This document shows positions 10,086-11,011 of a stretch of DNA of 11,011 bases, one piece after another. A model generated the notes under the pieces. That model had not been told where the DNA came from. It searched no databases and saw only the letters and a program-made list of their open reading frames with translations. Each line of letters starts with the position of its first letter. Within the stretch, counting starts at the first letter, position 1. Position numbers and translations under genes: made by a program. Source of the stretch: Glomus cerebriforme (Eukaryota > Glomeromycota > Glomeromycetes > Glomerales > Glomeraceae); assembly GCA_003550305.1 (NCBI GenBank), contig QKYT01000100.1, positions 63,897 to 74,907 of the forward strand, written 5' to 3'.

Positions 10086-11011
10086 AGTTGCTACGCTCCG
10101 GAGTCCGGACTAATCACGTGACGAAACTGATTTTTTTATCTTTTTCGAATTTTGAGGTAATTCATAAGAGGCGTTTCGCCCTTGAAAAAAAATGTAACTC
10201 ACACATCACAACGAACTTCAACATTTGTACCACATTTTTAAATAAAGGAACTAAATTTAACTGATTCACGTAAACTTTAAGATCAATTTCCTAAAAAAGT
10301 AAATGAACACCAGTTCTCCTTAAAATATCTCGTGTAATAAAAATTTTTAAACTCGATAATCGATATCAGATACCGATATAAAAAATTCTTTAAAATTTTA
10401 TTTTCACAAAATACATCCGTCTCAACCATCTCACATAAATATCGCACACCTTTTTTTTAAAAATATTTTTTCACTCGTTTAACTTGACAAGTTCATTTAT
10501 ATTTTACAAATTGTCGGGAGGTAAACTCAGTTTCATGAGAATCAACTCAACCAAGTTTACCGCTATAAAAAGCTTTTCCAATATTCAAGAACCTAAACGT
10601 TTTAATATCTAAAGAGGGCTGACTTCTTCATAGGTAAATTATTAATAAGGTTTAACCGTTTAAAATTAGATTTATAACCTATTTCATGTATATACATTTT
10701 TCAGTTAAATAAATCAATCCAAAAGACGCGTCGCGTTCAAAGAAATCAAACTGGATTTTTCCTTTAATCAATTTCTTGAACCCTGTCATGTATGTTTATA
10801 CTATATCAGTGTTTTAGATGCTTTAAAATATTCTTAGTTGAAGTCTTTGTCTGTTTAATTCTAGAACAATGGTGGGATATTTTGAAGAAAAAATTTTCGT
10901 CTCTTTTTTAAAAAGGTTTATACATAGGTAGTTTTTTTTATAGTTCTTTTTTTCTCTTTCTTAAAAAGTTTGTGGGCTTTTTAAGTGTTCATTTGGTGCC
11001 TGGTATGGCGG
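10086..11011. other. Right-hand flank, no gene supported
   Basis: Contains GCTCCGGAGTCCGGAC at 10095-10110 and TCACGTGA at 10114-10121, then ordinary AT-rich sequence. An imperfect inverted pair GGTAAACTCAG and CCAAGTTTACC lies around 10519-10560. From 10869 an ATG in good context (AACAATGG) follows a possible acceptor TTCTAG but stops after 20 codons. The last 100 bases repeat a TCTCTTTYTTAAAAAG motif. A first exon at the right edge is possible but not demonstrable. Confidence 0.45.
10725..10738 (+). promoter_or_regulatory. ACGCGT (MCB-like) cluster
   Basis: GACGCGTCGCGTTC contains the palindrome GACGCGTC, the MluI cell-cycle box core ACGCGT at 10726-10731, and the nine-base word also found upstream of MCM5. 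It lies about 140 bases before the ATG at 10869. It may belong to a neighbouring gene beyond the right edge; this is weak evidence. Confidence 0.3.

Overview
The window looks like nuclear DNA of a very AT-rich, intron-rich fungus. An arbuscular mycorrhizal fungus of the Rhizophagus type (Glomeromycotina) is my best guess. The reasons are the base composition, the many introns of about 70-120 bp, the long A and T homopolymers, and a broken copy of a coiled-coil protein family that I remember as heavily expanded in Rhizophagus. The host assignment is inference; no rRNA or other taxonomic marker is present.

The only intact gene I can support is on the minus strand between 5557 and 8993. It is a complete 16-exon gene for MCM5, a subunit of the MCM2-7 replicative helicase. 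All 15 introns are GT-AG. The spliced frame is open from ATG to TAA and gives 721 residues, the normal MCM5 length. Zinc-finger cysteines, Walker A, Walker B, sensor 1 and the arginine finger are all present.

The left 5 kb (1-4236) has no convincing gene. It holds a hairpin with 44-bp arms (1404-1560), two diverged copies of one small inverted-repeat element (1705-1924 and 2314-2559), and about three tandem copies of a 120-126 bp repeat (3460-3830). Between 4237 and about 4785 lies a decayed transposase, probably Plavaka-like (CACTA-related), with a still recognisable 54-bp intron. From 5167 to 5462 lies the broken coiled-coil relic, with a TATA box and a CACGTG palindrome upstream. It converges on the 3' end of MCM5.

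Upstream of MCM5 (8994-11011) is non-coding sequence. It has a candidate G1/S-type box about 100 bp before the MCM5 start and a 327-bp non-autonomous hAT-like MITE (9751-10077) flanked by 8-bp target duplications that match at 7 of 8 positions. There is no operon-like arrangement and no evidence of a multi-gene system. The picture is one housekeeping gene surrounded by transposon debris.
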